Of a DNA stretch of 64,000 nucleotides, positions 33,545 to 44,916 are shown piece by piece. Below the pieces are notes generated by a model. That model was not told the DNA's origin, did not search any database, and was given only the letters and a program-made list of their open reading frames with translations. Each line of letters opens with the position of its first letter. The stretch's first letter is position 1. The stretch covers positions 37,875,651 to 37,939,650 of the forward strand of contig OX422218.1 of the NCBI GenBank assembly GCA_949130495.1, given 5' to 3'. Both the position numbers and the translations under genes were made by a program. Source of the DNA: Sambucus nigra (Eukaryota > Streptophyta > Magnoliopsida > Dipsacales > Adoxaceae).

Positions 33545-34321
33545 AATTAAGCTGGTTTGAAAACGTCACTTAAAGAGATTGGAACGTAGACATGAAATTG
33601 ATCTAGAAAAGGAATTCAATTCTATTTAATAATATTTTTCTTCATATTATATTTCTTAATTAAAATGTGTTCATGCTTTTAGATTGAGAAGTTAGATTCT
33701 TATCATTATTCAAGATGATTAGATTGTCCACAACTGTCATGCATTTTATTCACATGGTGATCATATAAAATCAGGCCCTGACCGGTTCATATTTCTTTGT
33801 TTTACATGAATATAATATTCCCCCTGGTGCTTCGCCGCAAGGACGCCCATATTGACTTTTCTATCCCAGTGTCTTGGATATGTACACCTTGCAAATGTTA
33901 TGGGATATTTTGATATAGACGCTTCCATCTTTTGTTTCCTACTTATGATCAGTTACATGTTCGGGCGTGTTGCACAAGTTTTTTACTTGTATGATATTAT
34001 GAAATGTTATACTTTAATACTCAGTGTAACCTTGTTGTAAGTGTCTATTAAACGACAACTTATTCGGTTATTTAGATGAATATGATGGTTGGTAGATTAT
34101 CCGTCTTTAGTTATACTCACTTTCTTTTCAATTTGGATTGTTTAAAATGCTTTCTTTAATTTAAGTTATAAATTTTGACAATCCGTTTTCTAAAATAATG
34201 GGTGGTTATCTTGTATATTTATTATATTACTATTGATGCTAAGAATGGACCATCTATGATTCCTGTTAATATTGGAGTATCGGGCCGACCACCTCTTATT
34301 TTAATAAGCATGGTGTCAAAA
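33545..34321 (+). mobile_element. Right part of the chromovirus 3' LTR
   Basis: Colinear with about 11170-11947 of the 5' LTR, for example CAAGATGATTAGATTG, TATAGACGCTTCCATCTTTT and AAGTGTCTATTAAACGAC. It ends GGTGTCAAAA, mutated from GTGTCACA. Its left part is absent. Confidence 0.82.
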
Positions 34322-34416
34322 GCCTAAACACTTAATCACGTTTTTTCATAAAATCAATTAGTAACTTAGTTAGAGAAAGTGGACACTAAATTTGGGACTT
34401 TTTTTATGAAATATTT
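34322..34416 (+). mobile_element. Middle fragment of the interrupted family-D LTR
   Basis: Matches the solo D LTR at about 35010-35110 (AATTAGTAACTTAGTTAGAG, AAAGTGGACACTAA). It continues the LTR broken at 9358 and is broken again at 34416 by the solo LTR. Confidence 0.68.
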
Positions 34417-36720
34417 TGCAACAACTCGGATTTTTAAATGGACATTTTAAAAGTAACTTTGAAAAATTCGGAAGAAAATAATTTTTTAATTTAATAATTT
34501 TTAATAATTTAATATGTTGAGTTTTATAAAAAAAAACATTTGTCCCGGATTTAGGCCGTAACTAATGGAAAATTTGATTTTTAGTTAAATGGAATTAAAC
34601 GAATGAAAATGGCAGAGGCGACATACCTGATCGATCGATTGATCGACTATGTGAGATTTGAGGCAGATCAGTGATTTTATTTGTAGTGTTAGAGTGGTAT
34701 TAGGATTCCCAATTGGTATTTAACCATTTTAATTCGCATGGGGACTTTTCATAATCACTTTTTGACAAGTGATTTTTCCAAATAACACTTCTAAAATATT
34801 TTCCTCTCAACCATAATCATCAACCTCCAACATAATCAAGTTTTTGTCATAAGTTTTGGAATTCTTAATTGGGGTTTAATCAAGTTTGTTCAATAACACT
34901 TCTTTGCTAATTTTTTGAAAGGAATCCAACGGTGGTACCAGATTTTCTTATTCTTAATCATAAGCATGAATACTCCAATACTTTCCTTTAGTGTTATGCG
35001 TTTTAAGTGTCCCCTAAACTCTTAATTACATGTTTTCTTAAAACCAATTAGTAACTTAATTAGAGAAAGTGGACACTAACTATGGGGATGTTTTTATTAA
35101 ATCTTTTAATCTGAATAACATTAATAACCCTTGGGTACGTAGGATTAATGAGTGAAGTTGGGTTTTATTGGTGTAGTTTGCATGTAGAAAAACCTTGGTT
35201 TTGAATTAAATGAATTTGGAAGTGTATAACTCACCTAATTTGTGTAGATATAATGAAATTGAAAATATGGTGTATTAATGATGAAATCTCGGTGTATTGT
35301 ATTAAAAATAATTAAATGGGATTAATTGGGTGTGTTATGACGATGTGATAATCAAATTAAGATTTAATTGAATTGGACTATTGTGTGTAGTTTTATACGT
35401 TGATTAATTATGCGTGTTTGTGTGACTTGTTGGTATTATTGAATTGCCTTTGCAACGACGGGTTTTTGGGTATTTTTGCTCTTCCTATATTTTAGAATGC
35501 CTTCTAAGTATGGGACTAGTGGGTATGCCTTTTGATGATTTATGCCTTCAAGGTATGGGACTTGTTAGGGTAGATTATTACTACTTTATTATGTCGGGGG
35601 TGGGATGATTTTTGATACTTTATCATCAATATGCTAGCCTAGGCTTGAGACTAGGTTGTGGTTTATGTTAGAAATTCATCCTTTACATAGGGTAGGACAT
35701 ATTGATAACTTGGGGACCCTTAGGTATGGGACTAAGTGGTATTTTGAGGATCTTACGTCGATTAAAAGGGTGGGGTAATTACTATTTGTGAAATTGTTAA
35801 AATGAGAATTAATGCCAAAGATAAGAACGGGTATTAAAATTGGTGGCGACATAATGTGTGGGGGCTGACAATTCAAACAGGCCGGCTGGCAATTTATGTC
35901 GTGTCGTGTGTGGAACCTTGTCAAATTGCAGGGGATCAATAGTTTAGACGGATTCAACTGGCGTTTTGGCAAGGGGATGTGTGACACATTGGTAAAAATT
36001 ACCTTCCGGGGCGGGAGGACCGCCATAATAAAAACTGAGAACAATAATAAATTGGGTTAATTAAATAAAATGAATACTGTGGGACCTGGGAATTTAAATT
36101 CACTTTGGTGTGCTTTTTGAAATGGGATCTCTGTGGGTACTTAGCAATTTATAATTATCGCGTTTAATTACTCGTTTAATTAAAATACTCTATTGTGTTA
36201 TTTATTGCATACAATGCTACTGTCTGGATTTCTAGGATCCTATTTGAGGAGAGTAGTGTGTATTCATGCTCGCGGCTCTGACCTCGTGCATTGACTAACT
36301 TTTTTAGAATAAGTTGTGGAGAAGATGCATAGTTTTATTTGGAGACTTTCTTTGAGGTGAAGTTGGAGTTATTTACTTATTGCGTATTAGTTTAGTTTTT
36401 CGTTCCTTCCTATTTACTTACAGACACACTTTATGATTTTGATTGGGCCCTTCAGTTCTGAAATTGTTATGGTTTCATTAAGTTATTTCACTGAATTCAG
36501 TTGGAGATTATTCAGTTTTATATTATTAGAGATTGGATTTACATTGAGTTTAGCATGGAGGTGGATCTTTTATCGCTCTGTTGGATGGTTTATCTCTTGG
36601 GATTCATTATCATTTATCTTATGGATTGATTTTATATGTCTCATATTTGTCTCATGCTAACAATGATATTTTATTTAGTTCACGCCCGACATAGCTTTCG
36701 TTAGATTACTGGGTGTGACA
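34417..36720 (+). mobile_element. Solo family-D gypsy LTR
   Basis: TGCAACAACTCGG to GGGTGTGACA, 2304 bp, with no primer site or internal region on either side. Flanks TATTT (34412-34416) and TCTTT (36721-36725) match at 4 of 5 bases. It contains a GATCGATCGATTGATCGA palindromic run near 34630 and repeated GGTATGGGACT words (35510-35740). It lacks the GATGCTAAGAATGG terminal box of the other gypsy LTRs. Open frames inside it (such as 35676-36044 minus and 36433-36660) show no known domain. Confidence 0.72.
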
Positions 36721-36800
36721 TCTTTTAATACGATTTAATCATCAAAAGCCTTGGGTGCATAGGTTAGATTACTGGGTTCTCTTGGTTTGGGGGATGTAGG
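36721..36800 (+). mobile_element. Right fragment of the interrupted family-D LTR
   Basis: TCTTTTAAT followed by CCTTGGGTGCATAGG parallels 35113-35160 of the solo LTR (CCTTGGGTACGTAGG). It is recognisable for only about 60 bp, then diverges. Confidence 0.5.
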
Positions 36801-36949
36801 TTTGAACCGTCATTGTTTTCAACATATTTCATTATTTTCAATAATGTTAATTTATTTAACATGCGGTGATATTCAATATGATATAATTGTTCTCTTTTAT
36901 AAATCATCTATTTTTTTAAGTGTGTATGTGTCCTAATATAACATATATC

Positions 36950-37375
36950 TAAGATCAACTTAAGAAGCACACACTCCTAGCATATATGTCTATGGAAAAA
37001 CCTAATTTGGAGGAAAAGGAAATGCACATAAACAAAATTAAAAGTATTGTACTTGTAATAATTTTATTATTATGCATAATTTATGTTATTTCATAAAAAA
37101 TCGTAAAACACAACACAAAAATAATCAAAATTTATGTGAGTCGGACATACATAATATAGTTTTATAAGATTATTTTCATTACCTTCTTATATTGAATAAA
37201 CACTGTCAATTAAAAATAGAGTTAGAGACAATATAACACCAAATAGTACAATCAATATTCAAAATTAGGAATGAAAGGAAAACCATGAATCCTAAATAAC
37301 CGTATTTTGAAAACCTCAAAACCCTGTAAATCACCCAAAAAGAGATACAGAAAATACACCTTTCATAAACGTGAT
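36950..37375 (+). repeat. Direct repeat, copy 1 (about 425 bp)
   Basis: Matches 38375-38795 closely by eye, in the same orientation. Shared blocks include CACACTCCTAGCATATATG, ACTTGTAATAA, TTTATGTGAGTCGGACA, AATAAACAC and AACCTCAAAACCCT. No terminal repeats or primer site mark it as an LTR. The 37376-38374 spacer is AT-rich without a gene. Confidence 0.85.
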
Positions 37376-37904
37376 TAATTTGGTACGAGAGGTGCGTGAA
37401 CTTCATAGTAGAGTATGCATGCATCACGAGGGGCCATTTCGAGGATGCTATAGTTGTAGATATTATATGTGTGTTAAATATATAGGATTGTAATATATCT
37501 ACTTAAGTATTACTAGTAGAACTGATGGATTGTGTATATCTTAAAGTATTTAACTAGAGAAACTTAGTAAATTGATTCAATAATAATATGTGCATGAAAT
37601 TAATTATTTTGACCGTGGAAGTGTTTCGTGTGGGTAATAAGAATGAAATAGACTTATCAAGTTTATTTAGATATGTTATTGTAGCAACCACTATTTTCTC
37701 GCGTAAGGGCTGGCCAGATAGGATACACCGATGATAGTGCTTGCTTATCAATTTATACCATTCTCAGCACAATGTAAATATAAATAAGCACATTTCAAGG
37801 ACTTTTGCATTTGTAATATGAACACATACACAGTGATCTAATATGCCAAACTAACATAATAAAAAAATTATAACCAACTAGAGTAAAAAAATTATACCTA
37901 AATA

Positions 37905-37975
37905 CTACTCATTTATTACTATTGCACTACTCATTTATTACTATTGCACTATTCATTTAAATCAGTAGTGTTTAG
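37905..37975 (+). repeat. Short tandem repeat CTACTCATTTATTACTATTG
   Basis: Two full copies and one partial, each about 23 bp, followed by a diverged copy near 38005. Confidence 0.8.
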
Positions 37976-38374
37976 GTATAAAAAAAATTAACTGAAATGC
38001 TACAGGTTTATTACTATTGCTCTAGCATTTAGACTTGCGTGATGCCCGAACGATTGTAAATGTAATAATTTGTTAAGTAAAATTATAAGTGTTTTCAATA
38101 ATCTAAATCAATACCTATAATGTAATATGACTTTATTAAACATAGTAAAAGCAAATTGTCAAATATATTTTTTAGTAATCGTATGTTGTATATCTAAATG
38201 ATAAATTATGAGTTATTTTGATTTTACGCACCACTTAGTTATTATTATACGACTTTAGCTATTATTAGGTTTTCTTTTAGAGTTTATTTTTATTTTAGTG
38301 ACACATTTTTGCATAAAAATGGGAGAGATTGTAGAATAAGAGCAATTAAAGAAAGAAGCACATAAAAGAAATGT

Positions 38375-38795
38375 AAGACCAACTTAAGAATAACACACTC
38401 CTAGCATATATGACTATGGAAAAACCTATTTTGGAGGAAAAAGAGATGCACAAAAACAAAATAAAAAATCTAGTACTTGTAATAACCTTATAATTATGCA
38501 TAATTTATGTGATTTCATAAAAAAAACATAAAGCACAACACAAAAATTAACATAATTTATGTGAGTCGGACAAAAATAAACTACTTTTATAGATTATTTT
38601 GATTACTTTCTAATATTGAATAAACACCGTCAATTAAAAATAACGTTAGAGACAATATAACACCAAACAGTGCAATCAATATTAAAAATTAAGAAGGAAA
38701 GAAAAAAAATCAATCCCAAATAACCGTATTTCTAAAACCTCAAAACCCTATAAATCACCCAGAAAAAGATAGATACAATATTCCTTTCATAGAGG
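38375..38795 (+). repeat. Direct repeat, copy 2 (about 425 bp)
   Basis: See copy 1 at 36950. It runs directly into a 79-bp tandem duplication. Confidence 0.85.
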
Positions 38796-38940
38796 TGGAA
38801 CCGTGAGACATTGTCATGACATGGTCATTAGCGGAGATATGTTAGAGATAAAGACAATATAGATTTCATTGAGGTGGAACTGCGAAACATTATGATGACA
38901 CGGTGATTAACGAAGATATGTTAGAGATAATTTAGTTGTT
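38787..38940 (+). repeat. Tandem duplication, period 79 bp
   Basis: TCATAGAGGTGGAACCGTGA at 38787 and TCATTGAGGTGGAACTGCGA at 38866 start two copies that both end with GATATGTTAGAGATAA. Confidence 0.8.
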
Positions 38941-39088
38941 CGTGTAGACTTATGAATAACTAATTTCTAATTTATACATCAACATAAATCGAAATAAATT
39001 TTGAAAATAAAGTATTGCATTGTGACATAAAATAGAGAAAATAATTATAGTTTTGAAAATTCAATGATTTAAATCTACTTTATAAGAA

Positions 39089-39262
39089 TACAAGATTGTA
39101 ATCTTTGTTCAAGTAGTGTCGTAACTTCATTTGCCTTAACTTGCATAGCATACACCTTACCATTAGGAGACATAGCCTTCTTGGGGGCCACAGCTGGTGG
39201 TTCACCAGGTAATTGAGGGGTAGGGAGAGGGTGGGACAAAGAGAGAGGGGAGTGAGGATGTG
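39089..39262 (-). pseudogene. Coding-like island, unassigned
   Basis: A minus-strand frame reads PGEPPAVAPKKAMSPNGKVY and AMQVKANEVTTLLEQRL before ending LIK and a stop. Its composition looks protein-like in an AT-rich region. A TATAAATAC box lies about 30-70 bp upstream (39280-39296, minus strand). The frame differs from the longest open frame over the same DNA. The ANEVTTLLEQR segment faintly recalls the N-terminus of ATP synthase alpha subunits, but this is too weak to name. It could be a first exon, a captured gene fragment or chance. Confidence 0.25.
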
Positions 39263-39779
39263 CGTAGGAATGAGAGGGAAATAAAAGTATTTATACGAGT
39301 GACAATGGTGGAGGTTAATAAATGAATTGGAATATGAGGGGGCGAATAGAGGAAAATGATTGTGGAATTTAGAGGTGGGATCTCTCATTGAGGGAGGGAC
39401 ATGTTGAAACTTCAAGAGACAATTATAATTAATATTGTAAAGCCTTTTAGAGTACATGAAGATTAGTGAATATAATAACAAAAATAAAGTTTAATTTTCC
39501 ATATTGTATGAAGGCACTGTCATATGTGGGAAGAATAAAGTTCTTAGGATTACCTAAAAAGGAAAAAGAAACAAGAGATCGGAATAATAAATTCTATTTA
39601 TATATCATATAGGATAACTATTATTTAGGAATCATGCGAAAATTGGAGATGGTGCCAAACATGTATTCACAATTGTAAATGTGTGGCTGAGATAGAGCAA
39701 ACACAAACCTACACACATTCAACTACATCTTATATACAAATGATTGTATATCAACCATTGTAGATAAATTCTCATCGAA

Positions 39780-39908
39780 AACGAGGATCATAAGAAATAA
39801 GCATCTGATCAAGAACAATGAGAGGCAATTTGTCAATGTACTTTAGAAGTATCTCTGAATCTTGCCTAGTGATTAAACACAAAGCACATTTTGAAGTCTT
39901 AGACCTCT
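39780..39908 (-). pseudogene. Coding-like exon, unassigned
   Basis: A minus-strand frame following a good acceptor (TTTTTGCAACTACTGTAG) runs for about 43 codons, including KCALCLITRQDSEILLKYID and LPLIVLDQMLISYDPRFR, then stops. I do not recognise the family. It lies upstream of and on the same strand as the 39.1-kb island. The rest of 39.9-41.0 kb has no supported feature. Confidence 0.25.
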
Positions 39909-41117
39909 ACAGTAGTTGCAAAAATATTTTTTGAATACATATTTGAAAGCTAGTGTAATTACAAAATCGTACATCCCCATTTCATGTGAAGCATAATGGA
40001 GCTGAAGTAATATATTTACAGTAAACCAGATTAAGAGAGAACATAGACAAACACTTGTTGTACATGTTAGCATATAACATATTGGAATTTAAAATCACCA
40101 GGTAGTATTTTCATTCAATTGTAATACTTGAATCTATGTTAAGTAGGATGACAAGCAACACAGTGGCACTCTAAATCACATTATTCCACATTCATTTCCA
40201 CCGATAATAGCCAAAACTATTTATTATGCATACATGTCATCTCGTTGCATTTTTGGTCGGAGAATATCCAAACATTTGTGGTTAAAACTTGTAAGACAAT
40301 CATGTCATAGAAAGGTCAATGGATGCAACAACAACAAAACGAAGGATGATTCAAATCGAAGGTCTAAAACAAAGGAGACGTCACAAATTATCTTCGAACT
40401 GAATTATAAGACTTTTAAAAATATTAATCTTTAGGAATTACATTCCTTATAACGAAAAATGACCAAAAAATATAATCCACATCATCTGGGGTAACCAAGT
40501 TCCATCTCATATACATTACGATCAAATTAGAGAATGTATGTCAATCAAGACCCCTAGTTTGATGAAGTCTTAAGAATTTCTCAGTGCATCTTTTTATTAG
40601 GATTTATATGCTCACATTCATCCAAGATCCATATTGTTTTAATTTAATATTCGTATTAAATTAAGTGGCATGTGTTAATTAGGACCCCCTCCCCATTTTA
40701 TAATGTAGTAAGAATTGATTAGTGAATCGATTTTTAATGATTTTTTTACCCACTGTTATTTAGGATCCATACCATATCATCTCCACCTTCAAGGGAAAAT
40801 AGCCAATCTTAAAATTCTATTGATACATCCACGTTCTCGAGGATACCCAAGTGGAAGGCACCACTCATCTAAAGAGGAAAAGAAAAAAGAGAAGGAAGCC
40901 CAAAATCAATAAGTAGGTTAACGATGAAACACATAAAAGTATAACATAGAGACATGAAAAGATTACTGTTATTCTCCTTGACCTCATCCATAATAAAATA
41001 CAATGCTTCAAAAAGTTTCGACAATGTCCCTTATGATAAGTGCTTTAACCCTTGCATATCCCTTCACTTGGGACACTATTAGGATCGTGAATTTCAAATC
41101 CAAGCATCGTGAATTTC

Positions 41118-41700
41118 AAATTCTAATATTTGTGAAGAAGATAGATGGTTCGTTGCGACTATGTGTTGACTATCGGGAGATGAATAAATTCACGATACTT
41201 AATAAGTAATTATTTCCCCGAATAGATGACTTATTTGATCTTTTGAGAGAAGGAGAATACTTCTTAATGAGTTCAGGGTTATGCCATTTGGTCTAACGAT
41301 TGTGCTGTCTGTATTTATGGAATTGATGAATAGGGTATTCAGAGGGTTCGTAGATCAGTTTGTTATCGTATTCATTGATGACATCTAGATTTACTCCTGA
41401 ACCGAGAAGCAGCATGCTAAGCATTTACGTTAGGTTTTACATACACTGCGGGAGCATTAGGTGTATGCCAGGTTCAAAAAATGTGGGTTTTGATTACGTG
41501 AGTTGAAGTTTTTGGGGAATATTGTTTTGGAGATGGGGTTATTAGTGGACCTGAGTAAGGTGTCAGCGGTAAGGGAGTGGAGACAACCCACGACACCGAC
41601 GGACGAACGTAGTTTCTTGGGTTTTGCAGGATATTAAAGGTGTTTTATTTGAGGGTTTTCGAATATTGCGGGTCATCTGACTCACTTGACTTGCATAGGA
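41118..41700 (+). pseudogene. Second chromovirus, truncated reverse transcriptase
   Basis: Begins abruptly within the polymerase: [20 protein letters not shown], then [10 protein letters not shown] deletion follows and the sequence resumes at FRVMPFGLT and FMELMNRVF. The catalytic box is intact as VFIDDI but is followed by a stop. Later pieces include HAKHLR, the VYARFKKCGF segment and RSFLGFAGY. Multiple stops. A short repeat (ATCGTGAATTTCAAATCC at about 41085, and again from about 41106) marks the truncated edge. Confidence 0.82.
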
Positions 41701-41739
41701 GTTACATTAATTTGTGATGATGCTTGTCATCTTTCTTTC

Positions 41740-42200
41740 CATGAGCTAAAGGACAAGTTAACTTCAGCACCGAATCTCGCTCTACCCAGGCCAGGAGTGG
41801 AGTACCTGGTTCACACTGATGCATCCATACATGGACATGGGGGAGTACTTCAATAGGAGAATCAGGCTAGATATTTAACTTCCCAAAATCTTAAGACTCA
41901 AGAGAGGAATTACCTCACCCATGACTTGGAGGTAGCAACAGTCGTGTTTGCCCTTCGAATTTGGAGACATTACCTATTAGGAGTGAAATTTCACATGTTC
42001 ACAAATCACAAGTTAATACAATATTTGTTCACTCAGAGAGTCAGCGCAGGTGGCTTGAATTTATGAAAGACTATCACCTCGAGATCCAGTATCACCCAAG
42101 GAAGGCAAATGTGTTGGCCGATGCTTTGATCCGCATACCAGTGGGGGAGGTGGTCGAGGTGGGGAAGGCAAAATGGAAGGAGTTGGGTCATTAGCATATA
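41740..42200 (+). pseudogene. Second chromovirus RNase H
   Basis: FHELKDKLTSAPNLALPRPG, then VHTDASIHGHGGVLQ (TDAS kept), [47 protein letters not shown], and in the next frame [20 protein letters not shown]. RNase H of the same broken Pol. Confidence 0.85.
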
Positions 42201-42329
42201 TTTGCTAGATCCGGCATGTCAATTACAACTGTTACACCCCAGATTGTCACAAGGGTGGTAGAGGCAGAGGCGAAGGATTCGTTTTGTGAGGAGTATATTA
42301 GGCAGCCATGAGGTGGGTGAGGACTTACA

Positions 42330-43440
42330 ATATGGCATGATGGAAGAGGTATACCGGTCCCAATTTTCAATACATCCTGGAGGGGAAAAGATGTACCAAG
42401 ACATGAGACGACAACATGGTTGAGTGGGATCAAGACAGAAATCATTGAGTTCGTCTCGTGGTGTACCACATGTCCTCTAGTAAAGGTGGACCACTACAGT
42501 CTAGCATGAGTCCTATAGGAGTTGGAGATTCCTATGTGGAAAATGGAGAGAATTTCCATGAACCTTATTACCGGGTTACATACTTTATAATGAGGTCGCG
42601 ATTCCAAATGGGTGATAGTGGACCACTTGACTAAAGTAGCTCACTTGCTTCCAGTTCCGACTGATTACTTTACGGCACAATATGCCGAAATTTTTATTGA
42701 TGAAATAATAAGATTGCAGGGGGTGCCGTTAGACATTGTGTCTAACAAGGACAAAATTTCCATATCTCAATTTTAGGAGAGTTTCTAGGAGGATATAGGT
42801 ACCAAGTCGATATTGAGTACAACTTTTCTCCCAAAAACGGATGGGAAGATGGAGAAGACTAATCAGATGTTGGAAGATACGTTATGGATGCGCATCCTCA
42901 ATTTTGGGAGAGGTTGGGAGATGCATTTTCCACTAGTGGAGTTTGCTTATAATAACTCCTACCAGTTTACGATTGGCATGGACCCATTCGAGGCACTATA
43001 CGGTAGATCGTGTCGTTCTGTAGCTTTTTTGTTGGAGGTGGTAGACAGCAAGCTACTAGGGGTAGAGTTAATCCCGGATACTTAAGACAGGATTGGGATG
43101 ATTCTGAGTCGTATATGGATAACTCAGGACAAACATAAGAGTTTTTCCAATGCTAAGCGGTCCTTTCTGGAGTTTGATGTGGGGGATTAGTTTCTACTAC
43201 ATGTATCTCTTATGAAGGGGATAATGAGATTTGGGGAAAAGGGGAAATTCGCGCCAAGAGACGTTAGGCCATTTTCTATCATCGATCGCATTGGACCAGT
43301 GGTATATAGACTCAGGTTGCCGGAGAACTTACACCTTATTCATGATGTGTTCCATATTTCTTCGTTACTGCGATATATACGGGTTGAGTTGGCTTACACC
43401 CACATTGCACAAGAGGAGATAGACTTACAGTCTGATATTT
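42330..43440 (+). pseudogene. Second chromovirus integrase
   Basis: Pieces in order: FSIHPGGEKMYQDM, WVIVDHLTKVAHLLP (first Asp kept), VPLDIVSNKDKIS where the family has SDRD (second Asp position is Asn), TDGKMEKTNQMLED (third acidic residue, Glu, kept), EFAYNNSYQFTIGMDPFEAL and CRS. The C-terminal GPF/Y-like module follows (FAPRDVRPFSIIDRIGPVVY, LPENLHLIHDVFHIS). Confidence 0.85.
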
Positions 43441-43655
43441 AATACGAGGAGAGACTAGTCTCTATCTTAGACGATAGTGAGAGGAGGTTGAGATCAAAGG
43501 TAGTGCCGCTAGTACATGTTTAGTGAGGGCATCATAATGTGAGTTTACTTGGGAGCATGAGGGTGAGATGCACAAGAGATACCCAAAGTTGTTCGTATGA
43601 GGTATATTTTTTTTTTAGAATTTTGGGATGAAATTCCATTATAAGGGAGAAAGTT
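43441..43655 (+). pseudogene. Second chromovirus chromodomain and Pol tail, with polypurine tract
   Basis: YEERLVSILDDSERRLRSK and VVPLVHV match the Tekay-type chromodomain start; the WE motif survives as LGSMR/WEHE in shifted frames. The tail reads NFGMKF-like codons, then ATAAGGGAGAAAGTT (43641-43655), the polypurine tract before the LTR. Confidence 0.75.
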
Positions 43656-43811
43656 TGTAACACCCCATATTTTAAGGATTTTTATATTTTGATTAATTAT
43701 GAATTAAATTGGGATTAAATAAATTAAATTGGAACAATTAATATGGGATAATAAATATTAATTAGCGAGAAAAACGTTAATTTTTATTTATACTGAATAT
43801 TGCTTAGTCAA

Positions 43812-43816
<5 letters not shown>

Positions 43817-43893
<77 letters not shown>
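43817..43893. repeat. (TAA)n microsatellite
   Basis: About 25 uninterrupted AAT/TAA units. Confidence 0.97.
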
Positions 43894-44837
43894 GGAAATA
43901 TTATATATTTTTGTGATTAAAAAAATAGGGCAGTTATGATAAATATAGTCGGGATGTGAGTGTGAGTCATGTCGGGACATAATTTTATAAATAAATCGTA
44001 ATTTTATTTTTGATATTTCAAATATCCATTTCGAGTGCACCAATGTGTCTAGAGGGGTTGCGATAGTCAGAAAAGAGTATGCGGTGGTTTAGTTTGTATC
44101 CCAAAGCAATTTAGGCCAAACCGACACCCTTAGAAGGGATTTTAGTCAATTGTATTTTTAAGGAAGGGAGACCTACGAATTCTATAAGTGTGAATCAAAT
44201 TGGGAGTTGTAGAAGTTAGGGTTACGTGAACCAAATTTAGAGAGGTTATCAAGGGAGGAAGAAGGAGAGTCCTGAGAGAACCCCAACACTATCCAACACC
44301 ATTCTTGAACCAAAAACACCATCGTTAAGTAGTTCGGAGGAAGAGGAACACAACGACATCAACAATTTCATGGAATTTAGACCTAGACACAAATGCTAGT
44401 ATCATGATTAATTCTTGAAGGATATAACATCAATGTTAGACAAGGATGTTTAATATCTTAATTCCATGTGTTTTGCTGAGTCATTTGGGAAATTAAATCA
44501 TGTTTTAAGTGGAATTAATATTGGAATTGAATCACTTATGAAATATGAGGAATTGGTTAAATTTCTGATAATCAAACAAGAAGAAATTTGGGTTTTATAG
44601 AGGTTCTTAATGATTATTGATGAACTAGAGTTTTTAGAGATAATTATTGATTGAATCCAATTTTAATGTTGTTTCTTGATGATTTAGTAATTATAAAACG
44701 TTGAAATCATGTATATATGTTTGAATGAGGTTTGGTAAGGTTGGTTAGGAGTATGGGACTGTATAATGAAGGTTTCGTGAATTAAAAATGGTGAAACTCA
44801 TAGTTGTTCAAGGAAGAAGAAACAAGCCTATAACAGG

Positions 44838-44916
44838 CGAATCAATTAGGCACCCTCGCCGAATCGATTCAGTATGCGAATCAATTCGGTGTAGTGACGA
44901 ATCGATTCAGCTGCCT
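44838..44916. repeat. Palindrome cluster, CGAATCGATTCA type
   Basis: Four spaced sites: GCGAATCAATTAGG, CCGAATCGATTCAG, GCGAATCAATTCGG and ACGAATCGATTCAG. The position within the LTR is like that of the other clusters. Confidence 0.85.

Larger units (their letters stand above)
9359..34321 (+). mobile_element. Chromovirus (Ty3/gypsy) with internal nested insertion
   Basis: Composite span of one gypsy element: 5' LTR (9359-11947), primer-binding site, gag-pol (12128-16684), a foreign insert (16685-33373), a few more codons, and the right part of the 3' LTR (to about 34321). Domain order (gag, protease, reverse transcriptase, RNase H, integrase, C-terminal chromodomain) and LTRs of more than 2.5 kb suit the Tekay/Del lineage. 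Target-site candidates are GCCTG before the 5' LTR and GCCTA after the 3' LTR, 4 of 5 matching. The flanks on both sides are continuous parts of the same D LTR, which supports one insertion event. Coding capacity is destroyed by many stops. Confidence 0.7.

Noticed and set aside
35676..36044. 122-codon minus-strand open frame as a gene
   Set aside because: Lies wholly inside the solo D LTR and shows no domain.
36433..36660. Hydrophobic 75-codon frame as a membrane protein
   Set aside because: AT-rich LTR sequence; hydrophobicity follows from T-rich codons.
43804..44043. 79-codon leucine-rich open frame
   Set aside because: Translation of the (TAA)n microsatellite.
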